Shown: one piece after another, positions 34,662-44,335 of the stretch
Layout of the letters: each line of letters opens with the position of its first letter
Numbering within the stretch: the stretch's first letter is position 1
NCBI GenBank assembly: GCA_017446095.1
Contig: JAFSRN010000009.1
Coordinates: forward strand, 59,770 to 123,769
Length of the DNA stretch: 64,000 bases
Origin: Eubacterium sp.
GTDB lineage: Bacteria > Bacillota > Clostridia > Oscillospirales > Acutalibacteraceae
Direction of reading: 5' to 3'
Made by a program: the position numbers and the translations under genes
The notes under the pieces: model-generated
Seen by the model: only the letters and a program-made list of their open reading frames with translations
Database searches by the model: none
Told to the model about the DNA's origin: nothing

Positions 34662-35828
34662 ATGCTTAAGGAAAAAACTTCGTTTTCAAAAGAAAATTCA
34701 ATGGCGCTAAAGGGCATTGCAATACTTATGATGGTCTTTCATCACTGCTATTGCGAACCGTCGCGTTACGCCGCGTTTGATATAAACTTTGCGCCGTTCG
34801 GCGAGCATTGGGTTACAATGGTAAGCTACACTTTCAAAATGTGCGTAAGCGTGTTTGCGTTCATCACGGGTTACGGTCTGTTCCTGTCGCTGAAAGGGCT
34901 GAACAAAGAGTACAAATACACCCCGCGGGAAATCACAAAGTGGACCGTAACGCGCTACATAAAAACGATGAGCGGCTTCTGGCTCATAGCCGTTTTTGCG
35001 TATATCATCTGCCAGCTGATTAACGGCTACACCTATCAGGTGTTCTTTGCAGGCGACTCGGTTAAGGAAACCGTTCGCGGCGTTTTCAGGATGGTGCTTA
35101 ACTTCTTCGGCGTTGAGCAGCTGTTTTACGGCAACGACTTCTGCCCCACATGGTGGTATATGACGATTGCCGTTATGTTCATAATAGCCGCGCCGATTTT
35201 CGTAAGGCTGTTTCACAAATTCGGTGTGCTGCCCGTGCTTGCGGTGGCAATGTTCCTGCCGAGGATACTCAAAGTGCCTTACGATTCGGGCACATACATT
35301 GCGTTCCAGTTTTCGTTTTTATTCGGTATGATTTTTGCAAAATACAACCTTATGGTGCGCTTTGCAAACTTCAAATGGCTGCGCGGACGGCTTGAAGTGC
35401 TTAACAAACCCGTCAAGTTTGTGTGTATGACGGTGCTGTGCTTTGTGGCAATCTATATCTACTACGCGCTGCCGGCAAACCATTACTACGAGCTGCGCTT
35501 TGCCGTGCTGCCGATGGTGCTTATCCTGTACGCGTACGAGTTTTTGCTCGACACAATAGTGCTGCGCAAGGTGCTGTATTTCCTCGGCAAGCACTCGATG
35601 AACATCTTTTTAACCCACACGTTCATCAGGTACAACTACGCAAACAAGTTCACTTATTCCTTCGGCTACTGGTGGCTGATACCGCTTGTGCTGATTGTAA
35701 TATCGCTGCTGTTGTCAATAGTGATAGAGCTGTTTAAAAAGCTTATCAGGTACGACCTGCTTACAAAAAAGCTGCTCAAGGCGGCGAACAACGGCATAGA
35801 CAAAGTGTTTGACGCGCTTAAAAAGTAA
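34662..35828 (+). CDS. Acyltransferase family 3 membrane protein
   Basis: A 388-residue polytopic protein with the acyltransferase-3 pattern: ALKGIAILMMVFHHCY near residue 15 with the conserved His, VCVSVFAFITGYGLFLSL, and later YFLGKHSMNIFLTHTFIRY. About ten membrane segments. It probably transfers an acyl group to a cell-envelope glycan or lipid; the acceptor is unknown. Sequence composition fits the rest of the chromosome, unlike the neighbouring acyltransferase, so the two are not a recent tandem duplication. It has its own promoter and terminator; AGAGGCAGGG is the ribosome site. Confidence 0.82.
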   Translation: MLKEKTSFSKENSMALKGIAILMMVFHHCYCEPSRYAAFDINFAPFGEHWVTMVSYTFKMCVSVFAFITGYGLFLSLKGLNKEYKYTPREITKWTVTRYIKTMSGFWLIAVFAYIICQLINGYTYQVFFAGDSVKETVRGVFRMVLNFFGVEQLFYGNDFCPTWWYMTIAVMFIIAAPIFVRLFHKFGVLPVLAVAMFLPRILKVPYDSGTYIAFQFSFLFGMIFAKYNLMVRFANFKWLRGRLEVLNKPVKFVCMTVLCFVAIYIYYALPANHYYELRFAVLPMVLILYAYEFLLDTIVLRKVLYFLGKHSMNIFLTHTFIRYNYANKFTYSFGYWWLIPLVLIVISLLLSIVIELFKKLIRYDLLTKKLLKAANNGIDKVFDALKK

Positions 35829-35834
35829 ATATGC

Positions 35835-35867
35835 ACAGGGCGGTGCTTGCATCGTCCTGTTTTTTTA
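35835..35867 (+). terminator. Rho-independent terminator
   Basis: Stem ACAGGGCGGTG / CATCGTCCTGT (two G-T pairs), CTTG loop, T7. Confidence 0.88.
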
Positions 35868-36020
35868 TATTAAAATTACTATATTATAAAAAAATAAAAT
35901 TAACTATTGAAATTTTTTTCTTTATAATGTATATTATATAAAAAGTAAATGTGATTTGTTTAAACGAATAAGGACTTCGGTTCGAACAAGAGCACTGATG
36001 TGTATGGGAGAAATCACTTA

Positions 36021-36794
36021 ATGGACAGAATTACAAGTAAAACCAATCAGATTATTAAGGACACCGGCAAGTTAATCGCCTCATCTTCCGCACGACGCTC
36101 ACACGGACTGTTTGTGCTTGAAGGCGCAAGACTTTGCTTTGATGTCCTTAATTCTGTTTATGAAGTAAAAACGCTGCTTATAACCGAACGTGTTACGGAT
36201 AAGTATCCCGACGAGGTTGCCGCCCTGTGTGCAAAAAGCGAAAGGGCGTATGTAATCACAGAAGAGATTGCAAATAAGCTTACGGACACGGACACACCGC
36301 AGGGGATTTTTGCCGTGTGCAAAATGGCGGAGAGCACTGCTGAACTTGGCAACAGGGTTATCGCGCTTGACAATGTGCAGAACCCGTCGAACGTCGGCGC
36401 GGTTATCCGCACGGCGGAAGCGCTTGGTATTGACAGCGTGCTTATTGGCGGCGGCTGCGATATCTACAATCCCAAGGTGCTGCGTGCATCAATGGGCTCG
36501 GTTTTGCGTATGAGTATTAATATGTGCAGCAATCTTGCGGATACGTTGAGCAGCCTTAAGCCCGATTATCAGATTTGCGCGACCGTTCCGAAAAGCGACG
36601 CAAAAGCGATTACGGACGTCGATTTTACCAAGCCGACCGTATGCGTAATCGGCAATGAGGCAAACGGCGTGAGCGCAGAGGTGCTTGACGCTTCCGATAT
36701 GCTGATTACAATCCCGATGAAGGGAAAGGCGGAAAGTCTTAACGCTTCCGTTGCGGCTTCCGTCACTATGTGGGAGATGATGCGTGATGACTGA
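36021..36794 (+). CDS. SpoU/TrmH family RNA methyltransferase
   Basis: A 257-residue SPOUT-class 2'-O-methyltransferase. The N-terminal substrate-binding region includes KLIASSSARRSHGLFVLEGA, and the SAM-binding trefoil knot is built from VIALDNVQNPSNVGAVIRTA, GSVLRMSI, CVIGNEANGV and IPMKGKAESLNASVAASV. It would methylate a ribose in 23S rRNA or tRNA; RlmB- or TsnR-like proteins share this architecture and the exact target cannot be read. ATG at 36021 with GGGAG upstream; an in-frame ATG at 36000 has no ribosome site. The stop overlaps the start of dprA by eight bases, so the two are coupled. Confidence 0.85.
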   Translation: MDRITSKTNQIIKDTGKLIASSSARRSHGLFVLEGARLCFDVLNSVYEVKTLLITERVTDKYPDEVAALCAKSERAYVITEEIANKLTDTDTPQGIFAVCKMAESTAELGNRVIALDNVQNPSNVGAVIRTAEALGIDSVLIGGGCDIYNPKVLRASMGSVLRMSINMCSNLADTLSSLKPDYQICATVPKSDAKAITDVDFTKPTVCVIGNEANGVSAEVLDASDMLITIPMKGKAESLNASVAASVTMWEMMRDD

Positions 36795-37986
36795 TATGCG
36801 TTACTGGATTTGGATGCAGCTCGGCATCGGCGCAGGCGCAGACCTCGGCGCAGTGCTTGACTACTTTGAAACGCCCAAGGGCTTGTACGATTCATCCGTG
36901 CTTGAGTGGGTGGCGTGCGAGGGTGTGTCACATTCAAGCGTTGAAAAGTTAACTAACACCTCGCTTGAGGACGCGGACAGGATTATAGATACCTGCAACA
37001 AAAACGGCTGGCAGATTATCACTTTTGACGACAGCCGCTACCCCGAGCTATTAAAAGATATTCCCAGACCGCCCGCGGTGCTTTACGTTGCAGGCGATAT
37101 AAACTGCCTTAAAGATAAACTCACCGTCGCAATGGTCGGCACGCGCAAGGCTTCTGCTTATTCGCTCAAAGCGGCGCGTTACCTTGCAAAAGGTATTTCC
37201 GACTGCGGCGCGGTTGTAGTCAGCGGCGGCGCGCTCGGCGTGGACAGCGCATCGCACGAAGGCGCGCTTAAAGGCGGCGGCATTACGGTTGCCGTGCTCG
37301 GCTGCGGACTCGGTACGGATTACCTTAAGGCAAACGAAAAGCTGCGCAGCGATATCGTCGCTAAAGGCGGCGCGCTGATTACGGAATTTCCGCCGTACAC
37401 AAAGGCGGACAGAACAACGTTCCCGATACGCAACAGGTTAATCAGCGGACTTTCGCGCTGCGTTATTGTTGTGGAAGCCGCGCAGAAAAGCGGCTCGCTC
37501 ATCACGGCAGAGGACGCGCGCAGGCAGGGCAGGGACGTTTTTGCAGTTCCGTCATCGATATTCGACCCTGCGTTTCAGGGTACAAACAAACTGATAGACG
37601 AGGGCGCGTACGTTGCCACGGGACCTGCAGCGGTAGTTAACCGTTACAAAGACGAGTACTACACGCTGAATGTGCAAAACGCAGAGTCTATGTACAAAAT
37701 CAGCGAGTCAAAGTACGGCGCAAACGCACCCGAGCAAAAGCAGCTCACGTTTGATAGAATAAGCGAAACACGGCACAGCGACAGCGAGCGCATCAGCAAA
37801 GCAGCAAACCTAACGGGTATGTCCAAAACCGTGTACGACGCACTTATTGACGACGGCTTTACCTCGATTGATGAGCTTGCCGCGCAGACGGGAATTGCAG
37901 ACAGCAAACTCAACACAGTCCTCACCCTGCTTGAAGTTAAGGGGCTTATCAAAAAGACCGAGGGCGAAAGGTATTCAAAAGTATAG
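36787..37986 (+). CDS. dprA: DNA processing protein DprA
   Basis: A 399-residue protein with the DprA Rossmann-like domain in the middle: YPELLKDIPRPPAVLYVAGD, MVGTRKASAYSLKAA, VVVSGGALGVDSASHEGAL, FPIRNRLISGLSRCVIVVEA and the SGSLITAEDARRQGR and FAVPSS segments. The C-terminal ~60 residues (AANLTGMSKTVYDALIDDGF onwards) form a winged helix. DprA loads RecA on incoming single-stranded DNA in transformation; in many non-competent Bacillota it is retained next to topA, as here. It starts inside the methyltransferase gene; ATG at 36787 or 36796 are both possible. Confidence 0.92.
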   Translation: MTDMRYWIWMQLGIGAGADLGAVLDYFETPKGLYDSSVLEWVACEGVSHSSVEKLTNTSLEDADRIIDTCNKNGWQIITFDDSRYPELLKDIPRPPAVLYVAGDINCLKDKLTVAMVGTRKASAYSLKAARYLAKGISDCGAVVVSGGALGVDSASHEGALKGGGITVAVLGCGLGTDYLKANEKLRSDIVAKGGALITEFPPYTKADRTTFPIRNRLISGLSRCVIVVEAAQKSGSLITAEDARRQGRDVFAVPSSIFDPAFQGTNKLIDEGAYVATGPAAVVNRYKDEYYTLNVQNAESMYKISESKYGANAPEQKQLTFDRISETRHSDSERISKAANLTGMSKTVYDALIDDGFTSIDELAAQTGIADSKLNTVLTLLEVKGLIKKTEGERYSKV

Positions 37987-38010
37987 TATTCCACTGAAAG
38001 GATTTAACAT

Positions 38011-40119
38011 ATGTCAAAATTAGTTATTGTAGAGTCGCCTGCAAAGGCAAAAAACATCAAGGGTTATCTTGGCAAGGGTTACGACGTTGTGGCTTCAATG
38101 GGTCACGTTCGCGACCTGCCGGCAGCACGGCTCAGCGTAGATGTTGAAAAGGATTTTCAGCCAAACTACGCAATCATCAAGGGTAAGGAAAATTTTGTAA
38201 AAGACCTTAAAAAGAAAGCGGACGATGCGGACTACGTTTACCTCGCAACCGACCCCGACCGCGAGGGAGAGGCTATTTCGTGGCATCTTGCGTATCTGCT
38301 CGGTCTTGACCTTCACGACAAGAACCGCGTTACGTTTAACGAGATTACAAAAACAGGCGTTCAGCGCGGTATGGCGCAGCCGAGGGAACTCGATATCGAC
38401 CTTGTTAACGCACAGCAGGCGCGCCGTATACTCGACAGGCTTATCGGCTACAAGCTTTCGCCGTTCGTAAGCCAGAAGATCCGCCGCGGTCTGTCAGCAG
38501 GTCGCGTGCAGTCAGTTGCGCTTCGCCTTATTGTTGACAGGGAAAACGAAATCAGAGCCTTCGTTCCCGAAGAATACTGGTCGATCGACGCAAAGTTCAC
38601 CAATCCGCCCGAGCGCAAAACGTTCGGCGCAGTGCTTGTTTCCGACCCCGACGGCAACAAGCTTAAGCTTGGCGAAAAGAATATTGAAAATAAAGAGCAG
38701 AGCGATAAAATTCTTGCCGACCTTGAGGGCGCAGAGTACGTTGTTAAGTCTGTTAAGAAGGGCACGAGGAAGAAGAATCCCACACCGCCTTTCATCACCT
38801 CAACCTTGCAGCAGGAGGCATCGCGCCGTCTGTCGTTCCAGGCTCGCCGCACTATGAAGGCAGCGCAGGAACTCTACGAGGGCGTGGATGTTCAGGGCAT
38901 GGGCACAATCGGTCTTATCACCTATATGAGAACCGACTCGCTTCGTATTTCAGAAGAAGCACGCTCTGCAGGTAACCAGTATATCCTTGACACTTACGGC
39001 GAAAAGTATCTGCCATCAAAGCCCAGATACTACAAAACAAAGGGCAACGCGCAGGACGGTCACGAGGCTATCCGCCCGTCAATGCCAACCGTTACGCCGG
39101 ACAGAGTTAAGTCGTCCCTGACCTCCGACCAGTACAAGATTTACAAGCTTATCTGGGAACGTTTTATTGCTTCGCTTATGGAATCCTGCCAGCAGGAAAC
39201 TATGAAGATTGAGATTGAAGCAAACGGCTATATCTTTAACGCAACGGGCTACACCGTTAAGTTTGACGGCTTCACCGCGCTGTATGAGGAAAAGACAGAC
39301 GACGCAACCAAAGCCGACTCGGAAGCACCGCTGCCGAAGGTTGCAAAGGACGATGTGCTTCGCCTCAAGTCAATTCTCGGTAACCAGCACTTCACACAGC
39401 CGCCTGCACGCTACACCGAAGCGTCGCTCACCAAAGCGCTTGAGGAAAACGGCGTAGGCAGACCGTCAACGTACGTTACAATCACATCCACAATCCTTTC
39501 CAAAGAATACGTTGTGCGCGAGGGTAAACAGTTTGTTCCTACCGAACTCGGCGAAGCAGTTACAAACCTGCTCAAGGACACGCTGCCGAATATCGTCAAC
39601 GTTAAGTATACGTCCAAGATGGAGGACGACCTTGATAAAATCGACTCGGGCGACAAGGATTATATCGATATGATTCGCCTGTACTACAACGATTTTGAAG
39701 AGCCGCTTGAAAAGGCGAAGAAGGATATGCAGGGCGTTAAGATTAAGCTTAAAGAGGAAGAAACCGACGTTGTCTGCGACAAGTGCGGCAGGAATATGGT
39801 CGTTAAAGTCGGCAGATTCGGCAAGTTCCTTGCGTGCCCGGGCTATCCCGAATGTAAAAACACCAAGCCGCTTGTGTTTAAAACAAGCGCTAAATGCCCC
39901 GAATGCGGCGGCGATGTAATAGAGAAGAAAACGAGAAAGGGCACAAGCTTCTACGGCTGCTCAAATTACCCCGACTGTAACTTTATGACGTGGGATTTGC
40001 CGACTGACGACGTTTGCCCCGAGTGCGGCAAGTCGCTCTTCCGCAAAAAGGGCGGCGTGCTCTATTGCCCCGACACAGAAGGCTGTGGCTTCACAAAATC
40101 AGCACCGAAGAAAAAATAA
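38011..40119 (+). CDS. topA: DNA topoisomerase I (type IA)
   Basis: A 702-residue enzyme. N-terminal TOPRIM domain with Glu8 (LVIVESPAKAKNIKGYL) and the DPDREGE motif; catalytic Tyr305 in GLITYMRTDS; the SAGRVQSVALRLIV segment lies in the toroid. Three C-terminal zinc ribbons follow (about residues 590-700): CDKCGRN with CPGYPEC, CPECGGD with CSNYPDC, and CPECGKS with CPDTEGC. It relaxes negative supercoils. GAAAGGA precedes the ATG, 24 bp after dprA, so both are probably on the same transcript. Length and domain count are normal for the phylum. Confidence 0.96.
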   Translation: MSKLVIVESPAKAKNIKGYLGKGYDVVASMGHVRDLPAARLSVDVEKDFQPNYAIIKGKENFVKDLKKKADDADYVYLATDPDREGEAISWHLAYLLGLDLHDKNRVTFNEITKTGVQRGMAQPRELDIDLVNAQQARRILDRLIGYKLSPFVSQKIRRGLSAGRVQSVALRLIVDRENEIRAFVPEEYWSIDAKFTNPPERKTFGAVLVSDPDGNKLKLGEKNIENKEQSDKILADLEGAEYVVKSVKKGTRKKNPTPPFITSTLQQEASRRLSFQARRTMKAAQELYEGVDVQGMGTIGLITYMRTDSLRISEEARSAGNQYILDTYGEKYLPSKPRYYKTKGNAQDGHEAIRPSMPTVTPDRVKSSLTSDQYKIYKLIWERFIASLMESCQQETMKIEIEANGYIFNATGYTVKFDGFTALYEEKTDDATKADSEAPLPKVAKDDVLRLKSILGNQHFTQPPARYTEASLTKALEENGVGRPSTYVTITSTILSKEYVVREGKQFVPTELGEAVTNLLKDTLPNIVNVKYTSKMEDDLDKIDSGDKDYIDMIRLYYNDFEEPLEKAKKDMQGVKIKLKEEETDVVCDKCGRNMVVKVGRFGKFLACPGYPECKNTKPLVFKTSAKCPECGGDVIEKKTRKGTSFYGCSNYPDCNFMTWDLPTDDVCPECGKSLFRKKGGVLYCPDTEGCGFTKSAPKKK

Positions 40120-40134
40120 TCCGGGATTATTTTT

Positions 40135-40258
40135 TCAGTATTCAGTAAACAGTATTCAGTTTTCAGTTGGGGGTGAGATTCGCTCACACTCATTATAAAA
40201 TCAGGTATGAGCAGAGCCCGTCACCAAACTGAACACCGAAAACAGAAAACGGAAAACT
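40135..40258. repeat. Intergenic hairpin element, CAGTTTTC-word arms
   Basis: Left arm CAGTATTCAGTAAACAGTAT words, inverted right arm of GAAAACAGAAAACGG words. Core GGTGAGATTCGCTCACACTC, ATTATAA spacer, GAGCAGAGCCC. Its right arm runs directly into the trmFO start codon. Confidence 0.75.
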
Positions 40259-41545
40259 ATGAAAAGATTTACCGTAATCGGCGCAGGGCTTGCAGGGTGC
40301 GAAGCGGCGTGGCAGATTGCCCGGGCAGGGCACAAGGTTACGCTTGTGGAAATGAAGCCTGTCAGGTACACCCCTGCGCACAAAAGTGAATATTTTGCGG
40401 AACTTGTCTGCTCAAACTCGCTCAAAGCCTCGCGCATTGAAAGTGCGGCAGGGCTGCTTAAAGAGGAGATGGCACGGCTCGGTTCGCTTACCGTTCCCGT
40501 TGCACGCGACTGCGCAGTACCTGCAGGCGGCGCGCTTGCAGTTGACCGCGATATATTTTCGCGCGCAGTGACGGAAAAAATAATGAACCACCCGAACATC
40601 ACGGTTGAGCACAGAGTTGTTGACAAAATCGCGCCTGCCGATGATGAGATGCTTGTCATCGCAACAGGTCCGCTGACCGACGGCGCGCTGTCCGCGGAGA
40701 TTGAGCGTCTTTGCCCGAATATGCTGTCCTTTTACGACGCTGCGGCTCCTATTGTCACAGCAGACAGCATTGATATGACAAAGGCGTTCGGCGCTTCACG
40801 CTACGAGCGCGGCGGCGACAGCGACTACCTAAACTGCCCGTTTAACAAGGCGCAGTATGAAGAATTTATTGACGAACTGATTCACGCCGAGGGTGCGGTG
40901 GTGCACGACTTTGACGTGTACGAAGGCTGTATGCCGATTGAAAAGCTTGCAAAGCGCGGACTTGACGCGCCGCGTTTCGGACCCATGAAGCCCGTCGGAC
41001 TTGTTGACCCTGCCACAGGGCACAGACCGTGGGCGTGCGTGCAGCTTCGCCGCGAAAACGACAAGGGCACAATGTACAACCTCGTCGGCTTCCAGACAAA
41101 TCTGAAATTCGGCGAGCAAAAGCGCGTGTTCGGTATGATACCGGGGCTTGAAAATGCGGAGTTTGTGCGCTACGGCGTGATGCACCGCAACTCGTTTATT
41201 GATTCACCGCGCGTGCTTTGCGGCGACTATTCGCTCAAAGCGCAGCCTAACATCTTCTTCGCAGGGCAGATAACCGGCGTAGAGGGCTATATGGAATCTG
41301 CAGCCTCCGGCATTATGGCAGGCAAAAACGCCGTAAGACGCGCCGAGGGTAAGGACACGGTTGTGCTTAGTGAATTCACGATGATCGGCGCGCTGTCGCA
41401 TTATATAAGCGATGAGAGTGTTCAGAACTTCCAGCCGATGGGCGCAAACTTCGGCATCCTCCCGCCAATCGAGCCGAAGATAAGAGATAAAAAAGAGAGA
41501 TATAAGGCGCTGGCAGAAAGAGCGCTGAACGAACTTAAAGTATGA
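40259..41545 (+). CDS. trmFO: Folate-dependent tRNA (uracil-54-C5)-methyltransferase TrmFO
   Basis: A 428-residue flavoprotein. The FAD-binding motif is VIGAGLAGCEAAWQIARAG near the N-terminus, followed by the family signature FAELVCSNSLKASRIESAAG. GLLKEEMARLGS, FNKAQYEEF and GQITGVEGYMESAASGI are further conserved stretches. It makes ribothymidine at tRNA position 54 with methylene-tetrahydrofolate. The ATG at 40259 directly follows the repeat arm and has no recognisable ribosome site, so either initiation is weak or another signal is used. plsX starts within the last four bases (ATGA overlap). Confidence 0.94.
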   Translation: MKRFTVIGAGLAGCEAAWQIARAGHKVTLVEMKPVRYTPAHKSEYFAELVCSNSLKASRIESAAGLLKEEMARLGSLTVPVARDCAVPAGGALAVDRDIFSRAVTEKIMNHPNITVEHRVVDKIAPADDEMLVIATGPLTDGALSAEIERLCPNMLSFYDAAAPIVTADSIDMTKAFGASRYERGGDSDYLNCPFNKAQYEEFIDELIHAEGAVVHDFDVYEGCMPIEKLAKRGLDAPRFGPMKPVGLVDPATGHRPWACVQLRRENDKGTMYNLVGFQTNLKFGEQKRVFGMIPGLENAEFVRYGVMHRNSFIDSPRVLCGDYSLKAQPNIFFAGQITGVEGYMESAASGIMAGKNAVRRAEGKDTVVLSEFTMIGALSHYISDESVQNFQPMGANFGILPPIEPKIRDKKERYKALAERALNELKV

Positions 41546-42528
41546 AAATAATTGTTGACGCAATGGGCGGCGACAACGCACCGCTCGAAATAATCAAGGG
41601 CAGCCTTCTGGCGCTCGATGAATTTAATATTGACGAAATTATCCTTGTCGGCAATGAAAATGCAATTAACAAGTGCATAAAGGATAACGGCATTGAACTT
41701 AAAAAGATGCGTATCCACCACTGCACGGATACTATTGATATGTGCGACGACCCGACTTCCGTACTTAAGGCAAAGCCTGATTCCTCTATGGCGGTTGGCT
41801 TCCGCATGCTTAATGAGGGCGAGGGCGACGCGTTTGTCAGCGCAGGCAACACGGGCGCAATTACGGTGGGCGCAACGCTGATTACAAAGCGCATCAAGGG
41901 CGTTAAACGTCCTGCGATTGCTTCAATTATGCCAAGCGCAAACAAGCCGTTTTTGCTTATGGACTGCGGCGCTAACGCCGAGTGCAGGGCGGAGTTCCTG
42001 TACCAGTTCGGTCTGCTCGGCTCAATCTATATGCAAAACGTTATGCACTACGAAAGCCCCACCGTTGCCCTTGCAAACAACGGCACAGAGGAAACCAAGG
42101 GCACGCCGCTTGTTAAGGAAGCGTATGCGCTTATGAAGGACGCGCCGTACAACTTTATCGGCAACATTGAGGGCAGGCAGATTCCGTACGGCGATGCGGA
42201 CGTTGTGGTTGCCGACGGCTTTACGGGCAACCTTATCCTCAAGATGTACGAGGGCGTGGCAAAGGTGCTGATGAACGGCATCAAAGAGGCGTTTTACAAA
42301 AACACGCTATCCAAAATTTCCTACCTCGGCGTGCGTTCGGGTATCAACGATATGAAAACGCAGTTTGACTACAAGGAATACGGCGGCGCGGTTATGCTCG
42401 GCGTTAAGAAGCCTGTAATCAAGGCGCACGGCTCTGCAGACGCACGCACATTTAAAAACGCAATCAAGCAGGCGGTCTGGTTCCTTGAAACCGACCTGAT
42501 TAACAAAATAGAAATAGAGTTAAATTAA
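41542..42528 (+). CDS. plsX: Phosphate acyltransferase PlsX
   Basis: A 328-residue enzyme matching PlsX: IIVDAMGGDNAPLEIIKGSL at the N-terminus, GDAFVSAGNTGAITVGAT, LLMDCGANAECRAEFLYQF and VVADGFTGNLILKMYEGVAK. It converts acyl-ACP and phosphate to acyl-phosphate, the acyl donor for PlsY at the first step of phospholipid synthesis. It overlaps trmFO by four bases and is therefore translationally coupled to it. The usual acpP gene is not found between plsX and rnc; a repeat element occupies that gap instead. Confidence 0.95.
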   Translation: MKIIVDAMGGDNAPLEIIKGSLLALDEFNIDEIILVGNENAINKCIKDNGIELKKMRIHHCTDTIDMCDDPTSVLKAKPDSSMAVGFRMLNEGEGDAFVSAGNTGAITVGATLITKRIKGVKRPAIASIMPSANKPFLLMDCGANAECRAEFLYQFGLLGSIYMQNVMHYESPTVALANNGTEETKGTPLVKEAYALMKDAPYNFIGNIEGRQIPYGDADVVVADGFTGNLILKMYEGVAKVLMNGIKEAFYKNTLSKISYLGVRSGINDMKTQFDYKEYGGAVMLGVKKPVIKAHGSADARTFKNAIKQAVWFLETDLINKIEIELN

Positions 42529-42618
42529 TTCGGAATGCGGAATTCGGAATTCGAAATTATTGTTCGAGCGAAGCGAGCAACCGCAAACTTAACACTTAAA
42601 GCTTAAAACTTAAAACAA
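42529..42618. repeat. Intergenic hairpin element with unlike arms (GGAATTC and TTAAAGC)
   Basis: Left arm AATTCGGAATGCGGAATTC words, core TGTTCGAGCGAAGCGAGCAA, right arm AACTTAACACTTAAAGC words. It separates plsX from rnc. The core is nearly repeated at 44263-44287. Confidence 0.7.
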
Positions 42619-42628
42619 AAGAAAAGCT

Positions 42629-43306
42629 ATGGACAAATTGGAACGCAAAATTGAATACACGTTCAAAAACCGCGATTATCTTATCGAGGCGCTGACTCAC
42701 TCAAGCTACGCTAACGAAAACGCAGGCGGCTTTTCTTGCAACGAGCGTATGGAATTTCTCGGCGACGCGGTGCTGTCGATAATCTCGGCTGAGTACCTGT
42801 ACACAAAATTCCCCGAAATGCCAGAGGGCAAGCTCACCAAGCTGCGCTCGTCGCTCGTATGCACGCAGTCGCTGTCGGCTTTCGCGCGTGAAATCGAACT
42901 CGGCTCACGCCTCAAAATGGGTAAGGGTGAAACGGCTTGCGGCGGCTCGGAAAGACCTTCCGTGCTTGAAAACGCTTTTGAAGCGTTGATTGCCGCAATT
43001 TACCTTGACGGCGGTATGGACGAAGCAAAGCGCTTTGTGCTGCGCTTCCTCTCGCGCGAGGTGGACAGCCACCACGTTAACTTCCGCGATTACAAGTCGC
43101 TGTTGCAGGAGATTATTCAGCAAAATCCTGACGAAACGCTGACTTACACAGTAGTCGGCACAAGCGGTCCCGACCATGATAAACGCTTTGATGTAGAGCT
43201 TAAACTCAACTCAAACATAATCGGCAAAGGTCACGGCACGAGCAAGAAGAATGCCGAGCAGCTTGCCGCAAAAGAGGCGCTTGAACTTATGGGTGTTGAC
43301 GTATGA
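42629..43306 (+). CDS. rnc: Ribonuclease III
   Basis: A 225-residue enzyme of usual size. The RNase III signature NERMEFLGDAVL is at 38-49 with catalytic Glu42 and Asp46; the second acidic pair lies in VLENAFEALIAAIYLDGG around 110-127. A double-stranded-RNA-binding domain follows (about 158-225, FRDYKSLLQEIIQ to GTSKKNAEQLAAKEALELM). It processes rRNA precursors and structured mRNAs, and would be a natural enzyme to act on transcripts of the hairpin repeats seen throughout this window. No clear ribosome site precedes the ATG. It overlaps the next gene by four bases. Confidence 0.95.
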   Translation: MDKLERKIEYTFKNRDYLIEALTHSSYANENAGGFSCNERMEFLGDAVLSIISAEYLYTKFPEMPEGKLTKLRSSLVCTQSLSAFAREIELGSRLKMGKGETACGGSERPSVLENAFEALIAAIYLDGGMDEAKRFVLRFLSREVDSHHVNFRDYKSLLQEIIQQNPDETLTYTVVGTSGPDHDKRFDVELKLNSNIIGKGHGTSKKNAEQLAAKEALELMGVDV

Positions 43307-44280
43307 AGAAGGGCAACATAAGCATTTTTGTGCCGCACTTGGGCTGTCCGCAACAGTGCTCGTTCTGCAATCAGAAAACGATTACGGGCAAGCAGTCGCA
43401 GCCGACGGCAGACGATGTAAAAAACGCCGTGGCAACTGCGCTAAAACGCAAGGGATATGAATATGAAATCGCGTTTTTCGGCGGCTCATTCACCGCGATA
43501 GACATGGAATATATGCTAACGCTCCTCACCGCGGCGGCGGATTGCGTGGACGGCGAGCGCGTAAAGGGAATACGCATTTCCACTCGCCCCGACTGCATAG
43601 ACAGCGAGGTGCTTGACATACTCAAAGCGCACAAAGTTACATCCATTGAACTCGGCGCGCAGAGCATGGATGACGAGGTGCTTAAAGCAAACCTGCGCGG
43701 TCATACCGCAGCAGATGTGGCAAGCGCGGCAAAGCTAATTAAAAGCTACGGTTTTGAACTTGGTTTGCAGATGATGACGGGGCTCTACCTCGACACGGAC
43801 GAAAAGGCGATTGAAACCGCTAAAAAGCTGATTGAACTTCAGCCCGACACCGTGCGGATTTACCCCACGGTTGTGCTCAAAGGCACCTACCTTGCCGAAC
43901 TTTACGACAAGGAAGTATACAAGCCGCAGACGGTTGACGACGCGGCGGCGCTTTGTACAAGGCTTTTGCCGATGTTTGAAAACGCAGGCATAAAGGTAAT
44001 CCGCCTCGGTCTGCACGCGTCCGATGATATAAAGAAAAACATGGTTGCAGGCGCGTACCACGAAGCGTTTGGCGAAATTGTGCAGTCGCGCTTTATGCTC
44101 AACAAAGTACTTGCATATCCCCCCGGCAACTATGAAATAAAAGTAAACCCCAAAAGCGTATCAAAGCTCAAGGGCAACCAAAAACGCAACGCCTACTTCC
44201 TTATGGAACAGGGCTACAATATTAAATATACGGTTACTGATAAGGTGCCAACGGACGAACTAATTATTGTTCGAGCGTAG
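43303..44280 (+). CDS. Radical SAM protein (Elp3-like), between rnc and smc
   Basis: A 325-residue radical SAM enzyme. The cluster-binding cysteines are Cys15, Cys19 and Cys22 (LGCPQQCSFCNQKT), a Cx3Cx2C motif, and IAFFGGSFTAID, IRISTRPDCID and IELGAQSMDDEVL are typical of the Elp3/YhcC-like branch. There is no acetyltransferase domain as in full-length Elp3. Its role is unknown; an RNA-modifying function is a reasonable guess, and many Clostridia have it at this rnc-smc position. It shares an ATGA overlap with rnc. The last residues (IIVRA) and the TAG are encoded by a copy of a repeat core. Confidence 0.85.
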   Translation: MKKGNISIFVPHLGCPQQCSFCNQKTITGKQSQPTADDVKNAVATALKRKGYEYEIAFFGGSFTAIDMEYMLTLLTAAADCVDGERVKGIRISTRPDCIDSEVLDILKAHKVTSIELGAQSMDDEVLKANLRGHTAADVASAAKLIKSYGFELGLQMMTGLYLDTDEKAIETAKKLIELQPDTVRIYPTVVLKGTYLAELYDKEVYKPQTVDDAAALCTRLLPMFENAGIKVIRLGLHASDDIKKNMVAGAYHEAFGEIVQSRFMLNKVLAYPPGNYEIKVNPKSVSKLKGNQKRNAYFLMEQGYNIKYTVTDKVPTDELIIVRA

Positions 44281-44327
44281 CGAGTAACTGTAATTCATAA
44301 TTAATCATTTATAATTCATAATTTAAG
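44263..44327. repeat. Repeat element half, core plus ATTCATAA-word arm
   Basis: Core TGTTCGAGCGTAGCGAGTAA (compare 42556-42581) and one arm of AATTCATAATTAATCATTTA words. The 5' part is coding: it forms the end of the radical SAM gene. Confidence 0.75.
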
Positions 44328-44335
44328 GAAACATT